A stretch of DNA of 64,000 nt from Pythium myriotylum (taxonomy: Eukaryota > Oomycota > Peronosporomycetes > Pythiales > Pythiaceae). Position 1 is the first letter of the stretch. Every line of letters starts with the position of its first letter. The notes under the pieces are model-generated. The model saw nothing but the letters and a program-made list of their open reading frames with translations. It was not told where the DNA came from and ran no database searches. This document shows, in pieces, positions 41,404-53,500 of this stretch. The DNA lies in contig JALJCQ010000016.1 in NCBI GenBank assembly GCA_023091665.1, forward strand, positions 620,001-684,000. Reading direction: 5' to 3'. A program made the translations under genes and the position numbers.

Positions 41404-42459
41404 ATGCCCGAGCCCACGCTGATCAACCCAGTCGGCATGGAGACCCAGCGCGAAGCTGATGCGCTGTTTTCAGAGCTCAAGCACTTCACGCCTGCCAACA
41501 CCTTCACCGCAGAGCTTTCAACGGGAATCACGATGGCATACACTTTGCACTCCACTCAAGTGGCAGGTGCTGGTGTCGACGACGAGGAGCAGGTGCTACT
41601 GATCACAGGATTCATGAATGGGAAGGAGGCCTATGCTCCAATCATCGACCTCCTCGAGGACAAGTGGATCAGATCCGGCATCAAGAAAAATCTAACGATG
41701 GTGGCGTTCGACAATCGCGGATCTGGGGGAACGTCCTCTCCGTGGGGATATTATAGCACAAGCACGTTGGCGATGGATGCAGTGGCGTTGATGGATGCGC
41801 TCGGTTGGGAGAAGGCGCACATCGTCGGGCCCAGGTAAATACTGAGCTCGTATTGTCTAGGAGTCTTCATTCTCATTCTTTGCTTCCCCAGTCTCGGCGG
41901 AATGATCGCGCTGGAACTAGCTGTGACTCATCCAGAACGTATCCGGTCACTGTCATTGATGCTCACGTCCAGAGGAAAATTCAGCACTAAGGGGGCCAAT
42001 GACTTCATTCTCAGTATGATCACGACATTGACCGAGCGAGCTCTGATTCAGAAGTCACTCGAATTTTTCTACCCAAAGGAGGCGTTGGCTAAGCCACTGA
42101 AAGACTCCACCGAGACTGTAGGCGATGTATTGCGCCGCTTTCACGAGGAGCGAATGAAAGACGTCGCTTCGCAGCGCGTGGGCACTTTCCTCCGCCAGTC
42201 GATTGCTACACGAACCCACTTTGTCTCAGACGAACGACTCGCATCACTTGGTGATGCCAGCTTCCCAATCATGGTCATGGGCTGCGCTGAAGACACGATG
42301 ATTCCTGGAGAAGAAGCAATCAAGATTTGGAGAACAATCGGCTCAGACAAAGCTCGACTCGTATTCTACGATAAGGCTGGCCATCTGGTCATGGTGCAGT
42401 GCCCCAACGAAGTCACCCAAGAGATCTTCGCGACGATCGTCGCAGGGTCTGGTGCGTAA
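41404..42459 (+). CDS. alpha/beta-hydrolase with one intron (array copy B)
   Basis: Predicted 332-residue protein from two exons, 41404-41834 and 41892-42459. The 57-base intron (GTAAAT...CCCCAG) interrupts the codon of the nucleophile serine: AG|T gives Ser144 in GPSLGG. The other copies have I/L/V-S-M-G-G encoded without an intron. The rest of the triad is present: Asp in GCAEDTMIPG and His in DKAGHLVM. It begins MPEPTLINPVGMETQREADA and is closer to copy D than to A, with which it shares the N-terminal READALF/REVDALF and the PKEALAKPLKDSTET region. Probably cytosolic. Substrate unknown. Confidence 0.9.
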
Positions 42460-43240
42460 TAACCAAGTGCATGGATATTAGGACAACGATTCAGCCATTA
42501 TTTTACTTGCTCTCCGAGATAGATTTCTCCTTGATGGATTCGATTCGCTCGTCAGCGGCTGCGAGTCGAGAAGCACGAGACCGCTGATATGAGCACGGAG
42601 CTTCTGCGCCTCACAGGCGACTGCGAGGTCAACTTGCGCTTTGCATGCGCTCACAACTTGGGCCTTGTGGCCTCTGGACATGCTCACTCAGTCACCTCTC
42701 ATCATGATCGCTACGTCGAAGGTGGACCCCCTTCGGCAAATTCGTCGTGGTGCAGCGAAGATGGATCAACCATTGCGCCATCAACTCAGATTCGAAGCCC
42801 CGTAAGAAACGCCCTCACGCTCGACACACATTGTTGCAAAATTCTGAACGATGGCTCCACGGTTCGAAAAACCAATCCGCGACAGGGTGGTCGAATCTCG
42901 ACCCATCTCTCTCTCTCTCTCACCGAGCCAGGCCGTCGCAGATCCAGCACCAACCTACACCTCAAGCTCCAGCCCCACTCTTCGCCAGCACCACGCCGAG
43001 TCGTGGCCGGCAGCGCGAGTGTCTTGTACTTCGGCACCGCGCATCGAGTCTTGGTCTCGCGGAGGGAACGCAGCAAAGAGCGCAGCCGAGTCGTGCGGTC
43101 AGTCTGTGGATTCCATCCGGATATGGAATTCGGCTTGGTGGATCCAGGCAAAACCTCCAAAGTCTTCCACGAAGGAGACTCCTTATAAATGGCTACATTT
43201 GCATTGTTGGTTTGGGCAATTGACACGTCCCATTTTGTCT
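42460..43240. other. non-coding region before the hydrolase fragment
   Basis: Open frames on both strands overlap here (for example 42589-43188 and 42786-43226). None resembles the hydrolase N-terminus, so the missing part of the fragment at 43241 is not preserved upstream. A (CT)n microsatellite of about eight units lies near 42905-42921. Confidence 0.5.
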
Positions 43241-43411
43241 TTCGGCGACAGCCTGATTCCCGGTAGGGAGTCCAAGATTCTGGCCGAGAAGATGAAGAGC
43301 GATCATGTCAAGCTCGTGATGTTCGACGAAGGAGGTCATGGCTTAGCGACACAGTACGTCGACGAGGTAATTCAGGAGTTGAACGTGACATTCTTGCAAG
43401 GCGCCAACTGA
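43241..43411 (+). pseudogene. C-terminal fragment of an alpha/beta-hydrolase
   Basis: The 56 codons match the C-terminus of hydrolase copy A: GDSLIPGRESKILAEKMKSD, then VKLVMFDEGGHGLATQYVDE, with a stop at a similar place. The acid and His regions are present, but the nucleophile elbow and everything before it are missing. The fragment continues an unrelated upstream open frame (from 42851) without a stop. It is therefore best read as a truncated duplicate. A new, spliced chimeric gene cannot be excluded, since an AG acceptor (GCGACAG) lies just inside the fragment. Confidence 0.8.
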
Positions 43412-44114
43412 TCACGCCGATCAGACTAAGTAGTCGAAGAGTACGAGTTGGGGAAAAAGCGCTTCGGTGCGATACTCGACTCACCTTGGAGCAGCATACC
43501 ATGGCTGTGGATGGAGGTACAATAATGTAATAGAATGCGTTCCTGCATTCTCCGACGACTCTAAGTTCGTGCAATTTTGCCCAACGCTGATGATTTGGGC
43601 ATTTCTTCCGCTGGACAGCCTCGCTCCTACTGGTATTGACCAAATCAGTCGAGTAGACCGTTCTGACAGTGCATGCGAGTGTACAGGATGATTCGTATTT
43701 GGACGAAGCACTCTCATCATGGGCGCGCAACGGCAGAGACGCGAGTGCTCGTACTCACGAGGTCGGCGCGCAGTGCTCTGCTCCGTATGGCACCGGAGCA
43801 AGAGGCGTCAACGCGGCGCTTCGCAAGCGCCCAGCGCGGTGCGTGACAGCGCCCACCGGCCATTACGAAGTGGTGAGATCACGGACACCAACGCGACTGA
43901 CACGCCAGCTGGACCTGCTCAATTGACAAGATGCGAGTGCTCAGTGCACAAAGCTCGATGGGAAAAACAGCCGAAATTACTCCGCTCTTGTCAAAAGAGC
44001 CTTGCATAAACATCACGGACGGAGCTGATGGCATCATGGGCAGTGATGACCTCAGACTGGGACCTCACGCACGGCGTTCCGCCATTCCCTCGGCCCTTCG
44101 CACTCGTCCCTCCC
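43412..44114. other. intergenic region
   Basis: Between the hydrolase fragment and copy D. An in-frame extension of copy D back to 44028 is possible but not supported by the paralogues. No other feature is seen. Confidence 0.5.
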
Positions 44115-45101
44115 ATGTCCGCGCCGGTTCCAGTCGTCCCCGTCGGGCTCACGTGGCAGCGGGAGGTCGACGCGCTCTTCTCCGGCGCCAAGCACTTCCG
44201 CGCCGACAATGTCCACTCGGCTCAGGTCTCCACGGGCATCACGATCGAGTACGCTGTCCACACGCAGCTGCTGGACAACGCCGTCGGAGAGGAGCATGTG
44301 CTCTTCCTCATGGGCTTCATGGAGGCCAAAGAGTCCTGGGCGCCGATCGTGGACCTCGTACTCGCCAAGTGGGCAGCGTCTGACAAGAAGAAGAACCTCA
44401 AGATGGTGACATTCGACAACCGCGGCGTCGGCGGTAGCACTGCTGGCTGGGGCTTCAACAGCACGAGCATCATGGCCGCGGACGCGCTCGCGCTCATGGA
44501 CCACCTCGGCTGGGACAAGGCCCACACCATCGGCCTCAGCATGGGTGGGATGATCGCGCTCGAGCTCGCGACAACAAAGCCTGAGAGGCTGGACTCGCTC
44601 TCTCTCATCGTCACCACTCGAGGACGCTTCGATACATCAGGCGCGTCCAACTTTATCTTCAAGTCGATGATGTCACGGGATCAAGAGGCGCTCCTGCAAA
44701 TGACGCTCGACTTTTTCTACCCGAAGGAGTTCCTCGACCGCAAGCTGAAGGACTCGACTGAGACCGCAGGGGAGGTCGTGCGGCGACTTCATCTAGAGAA
44801 GATGACGAACGCAAAGGCTCACAACCTGGGCGGTTATCTCGGTCAAACGCTCGCCATCAGAACCCACTTTGTGTCAGACGAGCGTCTTGCCATTCTTGGC
44901 AAGTCCGGAGTACCGATCACGGTCGTGGGATGTGCCGGGGATGAGCTCATTCCAGGCGTTGAGTCTATCAAACTGCGAGATCTCATCGGTCCTGAACACG
45001 TCCGCTTGGTGTACTACGCAAATGCTGCTCACTGCGTGCCCCTTCAGTGCCCTGACGAAGTTTCCCAAGTGCTCTTCGAAAACATCACCGCTTCGAACTG
45101 A
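44115..45101 (+). CDS. alpha/beta-hydrolase (array copy D)
   Basis: Predicted 328-residue intronless protein. I chose the ATG at 44115 (MSAPVPVVPVGLTWQREVDA) because it aligns with the start of copy B; a Met at 44028 is an alternative. It has FDNRGVGGS, nucleophile elbow GLSMGG (Ser142), GCAGDELIPG for the acid and NAAHCVPLQ for the His. The His context differs from the GGHG of copies A and E. Together with B it forms a subgroup of the array (YPKEFLDRKLKDSTET, HFVSDERL). No signal peptide. Substrate unknown. Confidence 0.9.
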   Translation: MSAPVPVVPVGLTWQREVDALFSGAKHFRADNVHSAQVSTGITIEYAVHTQLLDNAVGEEHVLFLMGFMEAKESWAPIVDLVLAKWAASDKKKNLKMVTFDNRGVGGSTAGWGFNSTSIMAADALALMDHLGWDKAHTIGLSMGGMIALELATTKPERLDSLSLIVTTRGRFDTSGASNFIFKSMMSRDQEALLQMTLDFFYPKEFLDRKLKDSTETAGEVVRRLHLEKMTNAKAHNLGGYLGQTLAIRTHFVSDERLAILGKSGVPITVVGCAGDELIPGVESIKLRDLIGPEHVRLVYYANAAHCVPLQCPDEVSQVLFENITASN

Positions 45102-45780
45102 GCAGAAGAGATTTACCACTTCGATGGCCCCGGATTTCCCACGATCCCAACAATGAAACTGAATGTGATGTATTATTGACACTCTTGCTTCGTTTGCTGC
45201 AGGATATAATCCAGCTACTAGTAGTGCACCAACTGTCGTATGAGCATGGCTCTGCCAATTGTTGTTGGTCTGGCCCAGTTGACAACAGCTGGGAACAACT
45301 ACTCAGTAAGCGTTCGAAGATTTTGCGAGCTTTCTTGGATCTGGCGCCGCTTGCAGTTGCCGCGCAGTGCCGCGAAGCTTTGCCACTTCGAATAAATCCA
45401 GTCCCTTGTTGAAGATGCAGCGTCAGCAACTGTAAGTTGTCGGGTTCTGTTTACTCTACGACTCGGAGTTGTTGAGCTCAAACAGATCCAGAGTGGAAAA
45501 GCTATTGTTGCCATTATCAAAATGGGGCTACTACAGACTAATCATCACATGCTCTATTGAAAAATACTGTTCAACTTAGCTGCCAGACACTGATCATCAC
45601 AGGCTCTAATAACATTGTTCAACTTTAGCTGCATGACATGTGGAACTGAACCGCAAGTTCAACTTCGCACAGTACCTTCTCAAGTCATCACACGACACAA
45701 CCTCTGTGGCAAACACCTCGCGTCTTCCAACCGTGTCTTCTCGTGGCGATCGGTCTTAGTTCTCAATTTGCCTTCGACCA
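45102..45780. other. intergenic region with a degenerate direct repeat
   Basis: The promoter region of the GH1 gene is expected here. A degenerate direct duplication is visible: 45541-45592 and 45593-45640 both read ATCATCACA.GCTCTA, then TGTTCAACTT.AGCTGC. No gene is supported. Confidence 0.55.
45541..45640. repeat. degenerate 50-bp tandem duplication
   Basis: Two adjacent copies of about 50 bases share ATCATCACA, GCTCTA, TGTTCAACTT and AGCTGC in the same order, with small indels. The duplication lies about 140 bases upstream of the GH1 start codon. Confidence 0.7.
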
Positions 45781-47346
45781 ATGCTCGGACTCTCGACTCT
45801 CCTCCAGATCGCGCTGCTTACCGCATTGCCAGCAGCATCCACGGCAGGAACGCCTCCGCTGAGCTGTGGTGATAGCGGTGCCACTGGCAGTAAACTGTGC
45901 TTCCCACCCGGCTTCCTCTTCGGAACGGCGACTTCAGCCCAGCAAGTTGAAGGAGGGTACAACGCAACAGGACGCACGCCATCCAAATGGGATGGTCTTT
46001 GTCGCTCCGGTGCATTCGGTGGAACACTTGAATGCTCAAACGTTGCAGATGACTTCATCTCGCGGTACAAGAGCGACTTGTCACTGATGCAAGGCGACGG
46101 CTACAATGCGTTCCGGTTCTCGATATCATGGTCGCGTGCTATGAAATGGGACAAAACCAGTCAGAAGATGGTCAAGAATCCCCCCGGAATCGCTTTCTAC
46201 CACTCGCTTGTGGACGAAGTCGTTGCCAGGGGCCTGGAGCCAGTGCTAACCATCTTCCACTGGGATCTGCCTATTGAACTCAACGAGTTGGGCGACTTCA
46301 CTAACTCATCTATCGTCGACCATTTTGTCGATTATGCTGACTTGATCTACAGTGAATTCGGCCAGAAGGTCAAGTACTGGGCGACTATCAACGAGCCGTT
46401 GTCGTACGCATACCTTTACATCCTTGACAATGACCCCACGAACGAGTTTGTCGTCGGCCACAACCTGCTGCTTGCTCACGGAGCTGCCGTGAAAAGGTTT
46501 CGGGAGCGCAGATCGCAAGGCTCAATCCGTCACGACGCAGTTGTCAGTATTGTCATGTCGGGCTTCGGCGCGCCACTCGATGCAAAAAACCCAAAGGACG
46601 TCTCGGCAGCTGATCGGTTCGTTCAGTACACTCTTGGCTGGTGGTACGGCCCTCTGACCACCGGAGAGTACCCCGCTGTGATGCGCGCTCGATCGGGAGA
46701 CCGCTTGCCGAAGTTCACTGCGGCGCAGGTAGCACTGGTGAAAGGCTCGTACGACGTGCACATGTTCAATTTCTACTTCGCCAACCCCGTGACAGACTGT
46801 GACTCACCCACTTCTAAAGTCGACTGCTCCAAGCAGCTCCCAGGTTGGACGACTGATATGGGTGTGGACAGCGCTCAGATCCCGAACCTCCCAGGTCAGC
46901 GCACTGGCACGGGAAGGTGTGCTGACCACTTTGGCTACCCTCCGAACTATCTCAGTGCGATCGAGTGGGTCCACGCCCAAGATCCACACGCCAAGATTTT
47001 GCTTGCTGAGAATGGCTGGTGCGGCAACGAGACTATTCATAACGACGATCAGACGTGGTACTTTCGCACCCATATCCAGCAAGTGCACAAGGCCATCAAC
47101 GAGAAGAACATTCCGATCGTTGGGTATTTAGCCTGGAGTTTCATGGACAACTACGAATGGGGATCGTATGAAAACCGGTACGGGCTTTACTACGTCGACT
47201 ATCCTGCCAACATCGGGTCCAAGGACGTTTACGATGTTCCAGCAAGCAAACTCTCTCGCACGCCCCGGGACGCTGCAAAGCTCGTCAGCGGTGTCGCCAA
47301 GACAGGCTGCGTAGCCGTGCTTGACGAAGACAAGCAGTTCTTCTAG
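45781..47346 (+). CDS. secreted GH1 beta-glucosidase
   Basis: Predicted 521-residue intronless protein with a signal peptide (MLGLSTLLQIALLTALPAAS). It covers the full GH1 barrel: FPPGFLFGTATSAQQVEGGY near the N-terminus, the acid/base glutamate in TINEPLSY (Glu205), the nucleophile in LLAENGW (Glu410), and the WSFMDNYEWGSYENRYGLYY end block. Family members hydrolyse beta-linked glucosides such as cellobiose, small beta-glucans or plant glucosides; secretion suggests an extracellular digestive or wall role. Several cysteines fit an extracellular fold. It is flanked by a hydrolase copy and by the large gene at 47557, with no operon-like link. Confidence 0.95.
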   Translation: MLGLSTLLQIALLTALPAASTAGTPPLSCGDSGATGSKLCFPPGFLFGTATSAQQVEGGYNATGRTPSKWDGLCRSGAFGGTLECSNVADDFISRYKSDLSLMQGDGYNAFRFSISWSRAMKWDKTSQKMVKNPPGIAFYHSLVDEVVARGLEPVLTIFHWDLPIELNELGDFTNSSIVDHFVDYADLIYSEFGQKVKYWATINEPLSYAYLYILDNDPTNEFVVGHNLLLAHGAAVKRFRERRSQGSIRHDAVVSIVMSGFGAPLDAKNPKDVSAADRFVQYTLGWWYGPLTTGEYPAVMRARSGDRLPKFTAAQVALVKGSYDVHMFNFYFANPVTDCDSPTSKVDCSKQLPGWTTDMGVDSAQIPNLPGQRTGTGRCADHFGYPPNYLSAIEWVHAQDPHAKILLAENGWCGNETIHNDDQTWYFRTHIQQVHKAINEKNIPIVGYLAWSFMDNYEWGSYENRYGLYYVDYPANIGSKDVYDVPASKLSRTPRDAAKLVSGVAKTGCVAVLDEDKQFF

Positions 47347-47526
47347 AGTCGTTATCAATACACCCATGACCAATACCATGGAACTCATATTCCCTCTTTC
47401 TCCACCATGCATTAGCCATGCACTCATGACCAAATCCCAAACTCGCGGAAAGATGGCTACTTTGGCTGACCGCATTTAGTGTGACGCCACATTAACAACC
47501 AAGCGACCATCACTCTAGCGTTATCA

Positions 47527-47540
47527 TTTCCGCGCCAAAA
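47527..47540 (-). promoter_or_regulatory. E2F-like promoter site
   Basis: TTTTGGCGCGGAAA on the minus strand, 17 bases before the ATG at 47557, fits the TTTSSCGC-type E2F/DP consensus. E2F sites typically mark S-phase genes in eukaryotes. Whether this copy is used is unknown. Confidence 0.4.
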
Positions 47541-47556
47541 CTTCACGGCCACCAAC

Positions 47557-50500
47557 ATGGACGACGGCGACTTCGTGGGCGACTCGGAGGACGAATTCGA
47601 CGCGCCGGCCTCGCGTGGCGCTCTTGCGAGTCTCCACGAAGAGCGAGCGGACTCTCCGACTGTCGATGGCGGCGCGATTGCGCAGAGATTAGCGGCGGTT
47701 TCAGTGTCACAACCTGAGGAAGTTTACGCGACCAACGAGACCGACGGAGATGCCGTGCACGCGACCGTCGAAGCTCCAGCTGCTCAGGCGAGTGAGCCCG
47801 AAGCCGAAAATGCGGTGGAGAACGTTGTGATGGAGGCTGAGATCCAGGGAAGTGAGGGCACGGCTGTGTCCGCGCCGGAGAGAGCGTCAGTTGCTGCCGT
47901 GGCTCCAGATGGAGGTTCTGCTGTCGAAGGAGGCGTGGAGCAAGAAAGCGCAGAGACAGACCCGCGACCAAAGTTTAAAGTGGGCGATATTGTCCATGTC
48001 GCGTCGCGCACGTGGCCGGGTATCAACAAGCTCGGCGGCGCCGGCAAGATCGCGTCAGTCGTCACGGAGAAAAACGACAGCGATGCTCCAGAGTTCTTTT
48101 ACAGCGTGAAATATATGCTCGGTGGGTTCGAAAAGCATATCGAGGAGGAATTCATTCAAGATCTTGCGGACGCGCTCGAGTCAGGAGTGCGACAGCACAA
48201 AGAGCGAGTATTTTATCACGGTACGTGGGTTGGACATTCGCACCGAAGGAGCAGTGATACAGTGTTGAGTGGGTCCCTGTCGTTACAGATGAGTTTGCAC
48301 AAGGCACTCACAAGAGACAAAAGCCAATACCCATCGATATTCACCAATCCGCACTCAAAGCGAAGGAGAAGACTGTGGAGGAAGGAGCGAAGCGAGCAAG
48401 GAAACCTTCTAGAGCTCGCCACGTCGATAGACCTGAGCTTGAAGATGCCCCAGAGATCGATTTTCGGGAACGAAGCAGCGATGACAGCAGTTACGAAAGC
48501 AGCGATGATGTCGAGGATTCATCTAGAGATGACACTAAACAAACTTATCGGAGGCTCAACGAAAATTCATTCATCATGGACCATCGACAAGTAAGCAATG
48601 GGGAGCGCAAACGGCGAGAAAAAAATCAGCATTTGTCACGAGCTCGAAGCAGCTTCAGAATGGAGCGGAAATCAAAAGTGGAAAGGAGGGATCGTGACAG
48701 CGAAGTGGACGGAACATCGCGTGTGCGTGTGAAGCGATCAAATCGAGTCATCGACAGTGAGGATGAGATTGACAACGACTCCTTAAGGAATAGGAAGAGG
48801 ACCACCAAGAAAAGACCTCGCTACGTTGGAGGGTACGAGCACGGCACGCAAGACGTGGATGGCAGCTTCATTCAGCCTGAGGGGAACCCCACTGAGTTAC
48901 CAGAGGACATCGCAAAAGAGCTAAAATTGAAGTTGGGGTCGACGAAAGCCCAGCTACGCGAACAGTTGGATGTTGTTGCTGACAACTTACTGAAGAACTT
49001 GGCGGAGTTCGACATCAAGAAAAAGGAACTTAGTCTGCGACTTCAGCAGTTGAAATCTCTGGACGAAACTGATCTTCAAAATGTCAACCGTGAGGTAACT
49101 TGATTACTGTACCATCGAGTGGTACAGCGCTCATGACTCATCGTATATGTCTCCATTCTCAGTTGCTTGAGCTCGAAGAGCTGGTTCGAAAAAAGTTCAT
49201 TCGGTCTGGTGAAGACGTAATGAACTTGATCATCAAAATGCTAGAGAGAAAGGGTGCCAGTATCGTAAGTCGTGCCCGCACGGTGTCTACGATGCCTGTC
49301 TGACTGACTTGTTGTTGTAGCCTGATCGAATTGATCTGCAGTACGAGAAATGGAAAGAACGCGTCGCTGAGAATGACGCATGGGTGAAGCAAAGCCTTCG
49401 TGCATTGGAAAGCGTATATACTCGACTCGGATCGAATCGTTCATTTCTTCGCAACTTGATGAGAGAAGAGGAATCAAGCGAATCGAGCTCTAGTGATTTC
49501 AGTAACGAAGGCATTCATTCTGGCGATGAAGATTATGGCAGCGAGTTGGTGCCACCATACTCTGGCTGGGAAGAATCGGATGAAATCGCATCAAAAGAAG
49601 CTCCAATAATCAACCAAGGAAGTAAGCGCCAGGGATCTCGATGGTCGAGTATGAGAGATTCACGGTCTTTGTCGAGGAGACAACCACGCATCGTCAGTCG
49701 AGCGCAATCACGCATTGATAAATCCGCGATTCCGATCGGGGACTTCGTTTTAGAGGAGACGGGGGCATCTAAGAACCCGGGTGGATCGGGATTCCGACAC
49801 GTCCGAAGTCGAGCCGATCAGTTACCCATGGATCCTCGGTGGGATTGGGCTCGACAGCTTAAGCTCACCGCACCAAGAAACTCTCGTTTGACTCCGAGAG
49901 ATCGTGTCATCGGTGTGAGATCAGCAAATCCACTGGAATCTACCACAAGGAAAGGGAACCGCCGAGGGAGTGAGTCTGTAATGGCGGCAGTGTTGAGGCT
50001 TCGCGACAAGCGCTTTCGTGAACGATATTCGTCTCGATCTTCAAACAACCGAGTTCAGACGCTGGAAACGGCTGCTTCCACTGTGTTTGCACAAAGTGGA
50101 AGGCGAAGCGAAAGAGCTTTCGTTCACTCCAGACTTCAACATCGTGGTGACGATCAAATGACGCCAGGAAAGATTCCCTCGGTGTTCGCTGAGCCTGATG
50201 ACAACGAAACCAAAGTCATTGCGGCGCGCAAATGGGCAAAGCTGTTCGGGGTGTTATCCTCGGAAGAGATTATTCCTATTTACTGGAACGTTCAAGTCGT
50301 TCCATTAGGATGGCCAATACGAAACGTTAGTTCGCATGGTGGTTTGAGTGACAACTCGATTGACTACGATTTCAGCAAACACTACGTCGCAAGCCTCTCA
50401 TTAGCACTTCGACAGAAGTTGAACGTATTGCGTTTAGCTGAACAAGACGCTGTTGATCGTATCCTGGCCGAGCGTTTACTCCCAACTGGAGATAAATGTT

Positions 50501-53500
50501 TTGCACAGTCGTCATTTTGGTTGGCGCTGACTGCATTAGCAGAAGAGTTCAAGTTAGAGATCGAGCACTTCGTGGATCACCTCATACAAGCAAGTTCCAG
50601 TATCCATCGCTGTCTCGCCGGGCCATTTCTCCAGTATGCTGTCTCGGAACTAGCGTCTCTTCTGAAAAACATCCCCGACAGCTCTGCTACCTTCGCAGGT
50701 TCTCCTTCGTATGCATATTTCTTCGAGGTCGCATCTCCGGGTTCGAGAACTTCCCCATTGGTCTCCACAATCTGTCGCGTATACTGGTGCACAATTCAGG
50801 TGCTAGTTCGTATCAGGCAAGAGTTTGGGATGCTGTGGTCAGAATCAAAGACACAGTGGGATGCGATTATCATGGAGACACTTCCACCGAATCGGGTGGC
50901 TCTGGCATGCTGTCTCTTTCTGATTGATCTTCTCATTAACGTTCCATCAACTCATCGTCTCGATGAACCTTCCGACAACGCCCAGGACCTCGATGCACCT
51001 GCTCTTTCATTGTGGCTACTGCTGCACGACATGTTTGCCGAAGGTGATCTTCAGTCGAGCAAAAGCTCAGATCATGGCAGTAGTCTATGGATTTTTCTAC
51101 AAACGACGGTAAGAAACGCAAATATCCTGGGTTTCTGGATGCGACTGAGTCAGGCTGTGATTTTCCCACCTCAGCATCAACAACGATTCATTGACACTTT
51201 AGGTGTTAGCTTCGTCAAGCGAGAACCAGTTGGTGGTTACATGAAAGAGCGCGTCCCCCCTCTACTACCTGAGTGTGATGACAGTATTCAGGGCAGGTTG
51301 CTTGCCACAGACATTGTATGGGACTTGTGTGGGGTTCTTAGTGTGCTCGTCCGTGCTTCTGCTGCGTTTTCCACGTGAGTTCTCGGCCGATCGTGGAGAG
51401 CAGCACGAGTTGTATCTTATCCTCGTTTTTGGCGTAGATCTCCCACGATATGGAACCTTGTCAAGTATTTGCTGCAAGGGGAGCTCCCCGCGGGATTGCA
51501 AACAGCCATGGTGTCGAACGTTGATATTGCTGATGACGAGTTTCAGCTCCAATCTCGTAAGCCTCTACTCGTATAGGAAATGTGATGACGTCTGCTGATA
51601 GTGGCGCACTTTCGTAGACGGTTTCATGCTGCGGATACTCAGACGAGTGTTGGTTCTCTCAGCTATTTGGCCGCCTGATAATGGTAAGGTTGATGCTGGT
51701 TGTAGGCTGAAGTTTCCCAGTCTGACACATCAATTTGCCAGGTGTCTTGGAGGGTATTCTACCTCATTTGTGGAATTCTGTGGACGAGGAACAAGAAGAT
51801 ACTGTTTTGTATTCCATTGTTGATTTCATTAGCGAGATTCGAAACTTCGAAGACCGGGCTGGCAACGCGTCGCTTTACGATTTTGCACGCCGCCACGCTT
51901 CGGAAACTACAAACTCGGTCTTACTGTTCTGCAAAATTGCCATTGTACGTTTGATACTGATTGACGTGACGTTGCGCGTAACTGACAGAGTCGATCCAGG
52001 TGCAAATGTGGAGGCTTGATAAGACAATCCTCCGTAATCGTTACCGCCAACCTTTGCTTCGAGCGATTTCGAATCGTGTGGAAAGTCACAAACAGAATCA
52101 TGGATTAGGTCCCAAGTTTTCTACTTACGGCAAACCAGATCCGTCGAAGGTTGTCACGAAAGCGACAGCAAGCTCCTGGAACTGGACAAAAGGTGGGAGT
52201 GGAACCCCCACAACTGGCACTCAAAGTACCCTCGAGCAATCAAGTCAGCGAGTTGTTCCGACATCACAACTAATTGTGGCGGAGGTATGTCACTGTATAA
52301 TAATGTCGCCAGCAGTTAGCAAAAGGTTGACAATGCAATCGTTTGCAAGGTCAACAATGTTCTCTCGATGCTGTTGATGTTTGGATTGTCGAGCATATGT
52401 CTTGATGATGAGCCACCCCAATCCTCACGTCGACAGAAGGAACTGAAGCGTGAGATCGAATACTTTTGTAAGGAGCTCACGTCTTCGAGCTGCTCTCTTG
52501 CAGATTCAACGGTGCAACTCTGCAATTGCCTTACTGCGATTGGGTCAGCATCTCTCGATATCTCTACCAATTATTCCGTGGTGTTTGGCCATGTTAGCGA
52601 GCTCATGCGTTGGATTTCTGATCAAATACGCCAGTTGCGACAAGCCGATCCAGAATTTGAGCGATCACAGCCAGTTTACTATGCACATCTCACTGGTGGG
52701 TTGACTAGACCTTGAACTGTTGAGGTAAGAACTGACAGCATGTGTTTGTATGTTTGCGCTCCCCACCAGCCGCAGCAGCGACGTGCTTGCAAAGCATCCG
52801 TGATCTGTCTGTCCAGTTGGTCCGTCAACTCAAACAAAGGGGAACAATGGATCATCACGAATTTGAACAACTCGAGATGTGCGTAACTTCAATCCTAGGG
52901 ATAGCACTTCCCAGTGTCTCCGAAGCTTCTATGGATGGAGTTCTTTCCCGCAATAATTTCGGCGTCTGGGTTGAGATCATGACGATTTGGTTTCCTATGA
53001 GCACTCCAAGCCCGACTAAGAGCCTTTCGATGTTGAAGTCAAGCAATCCTTCGGAAGACGATGGGTTTGATGAATTCGATGACCCCGAGATGATGGATCT
53101 TCTCGCCTCCGTTGATATCGATCATCCGTCGGCAACTGTTAGCATACCTGAGCGACGATTTCGTTCAGTGCAAGAGTTTGCAATAAATGCTGCGATCGAT
53201 AGTCTCCGCTTACCAATCCAAAAGCTGTTATTCTCGCTTCAAACGGAGAATTGGCAATCGTTTGAGGAGCTCTACCTCATTGATATCCTTGGTGAAATGA
53301 TTTCGTCGTGCAAGTTCGCGTTCAGCTGGAGCTCCGTTTCTATATCGTCTCTCAAGCCGCGTATGCTTGCTCCAAGATTGCTGGCGTCTGTTCTCCACCG
53401 CCGAGGCGACAAGGATTGGTTCTCAACTTGCTATTTGAGCGAACCAAACTCCGATGTAGAACTCGCAGGATTGTGGTTGACTTCGACGCTGGATCTCCAA

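Noticed and set aside
42851..43411. A 186-codon gene including the hydrolase C-terminus
   Set aside because: Only the last 56 codons resemble the family. The upstream part is low-complexity Ser/Ala/Pro-rich sequence overlapped by other open frames, so only the fragment is annotated.
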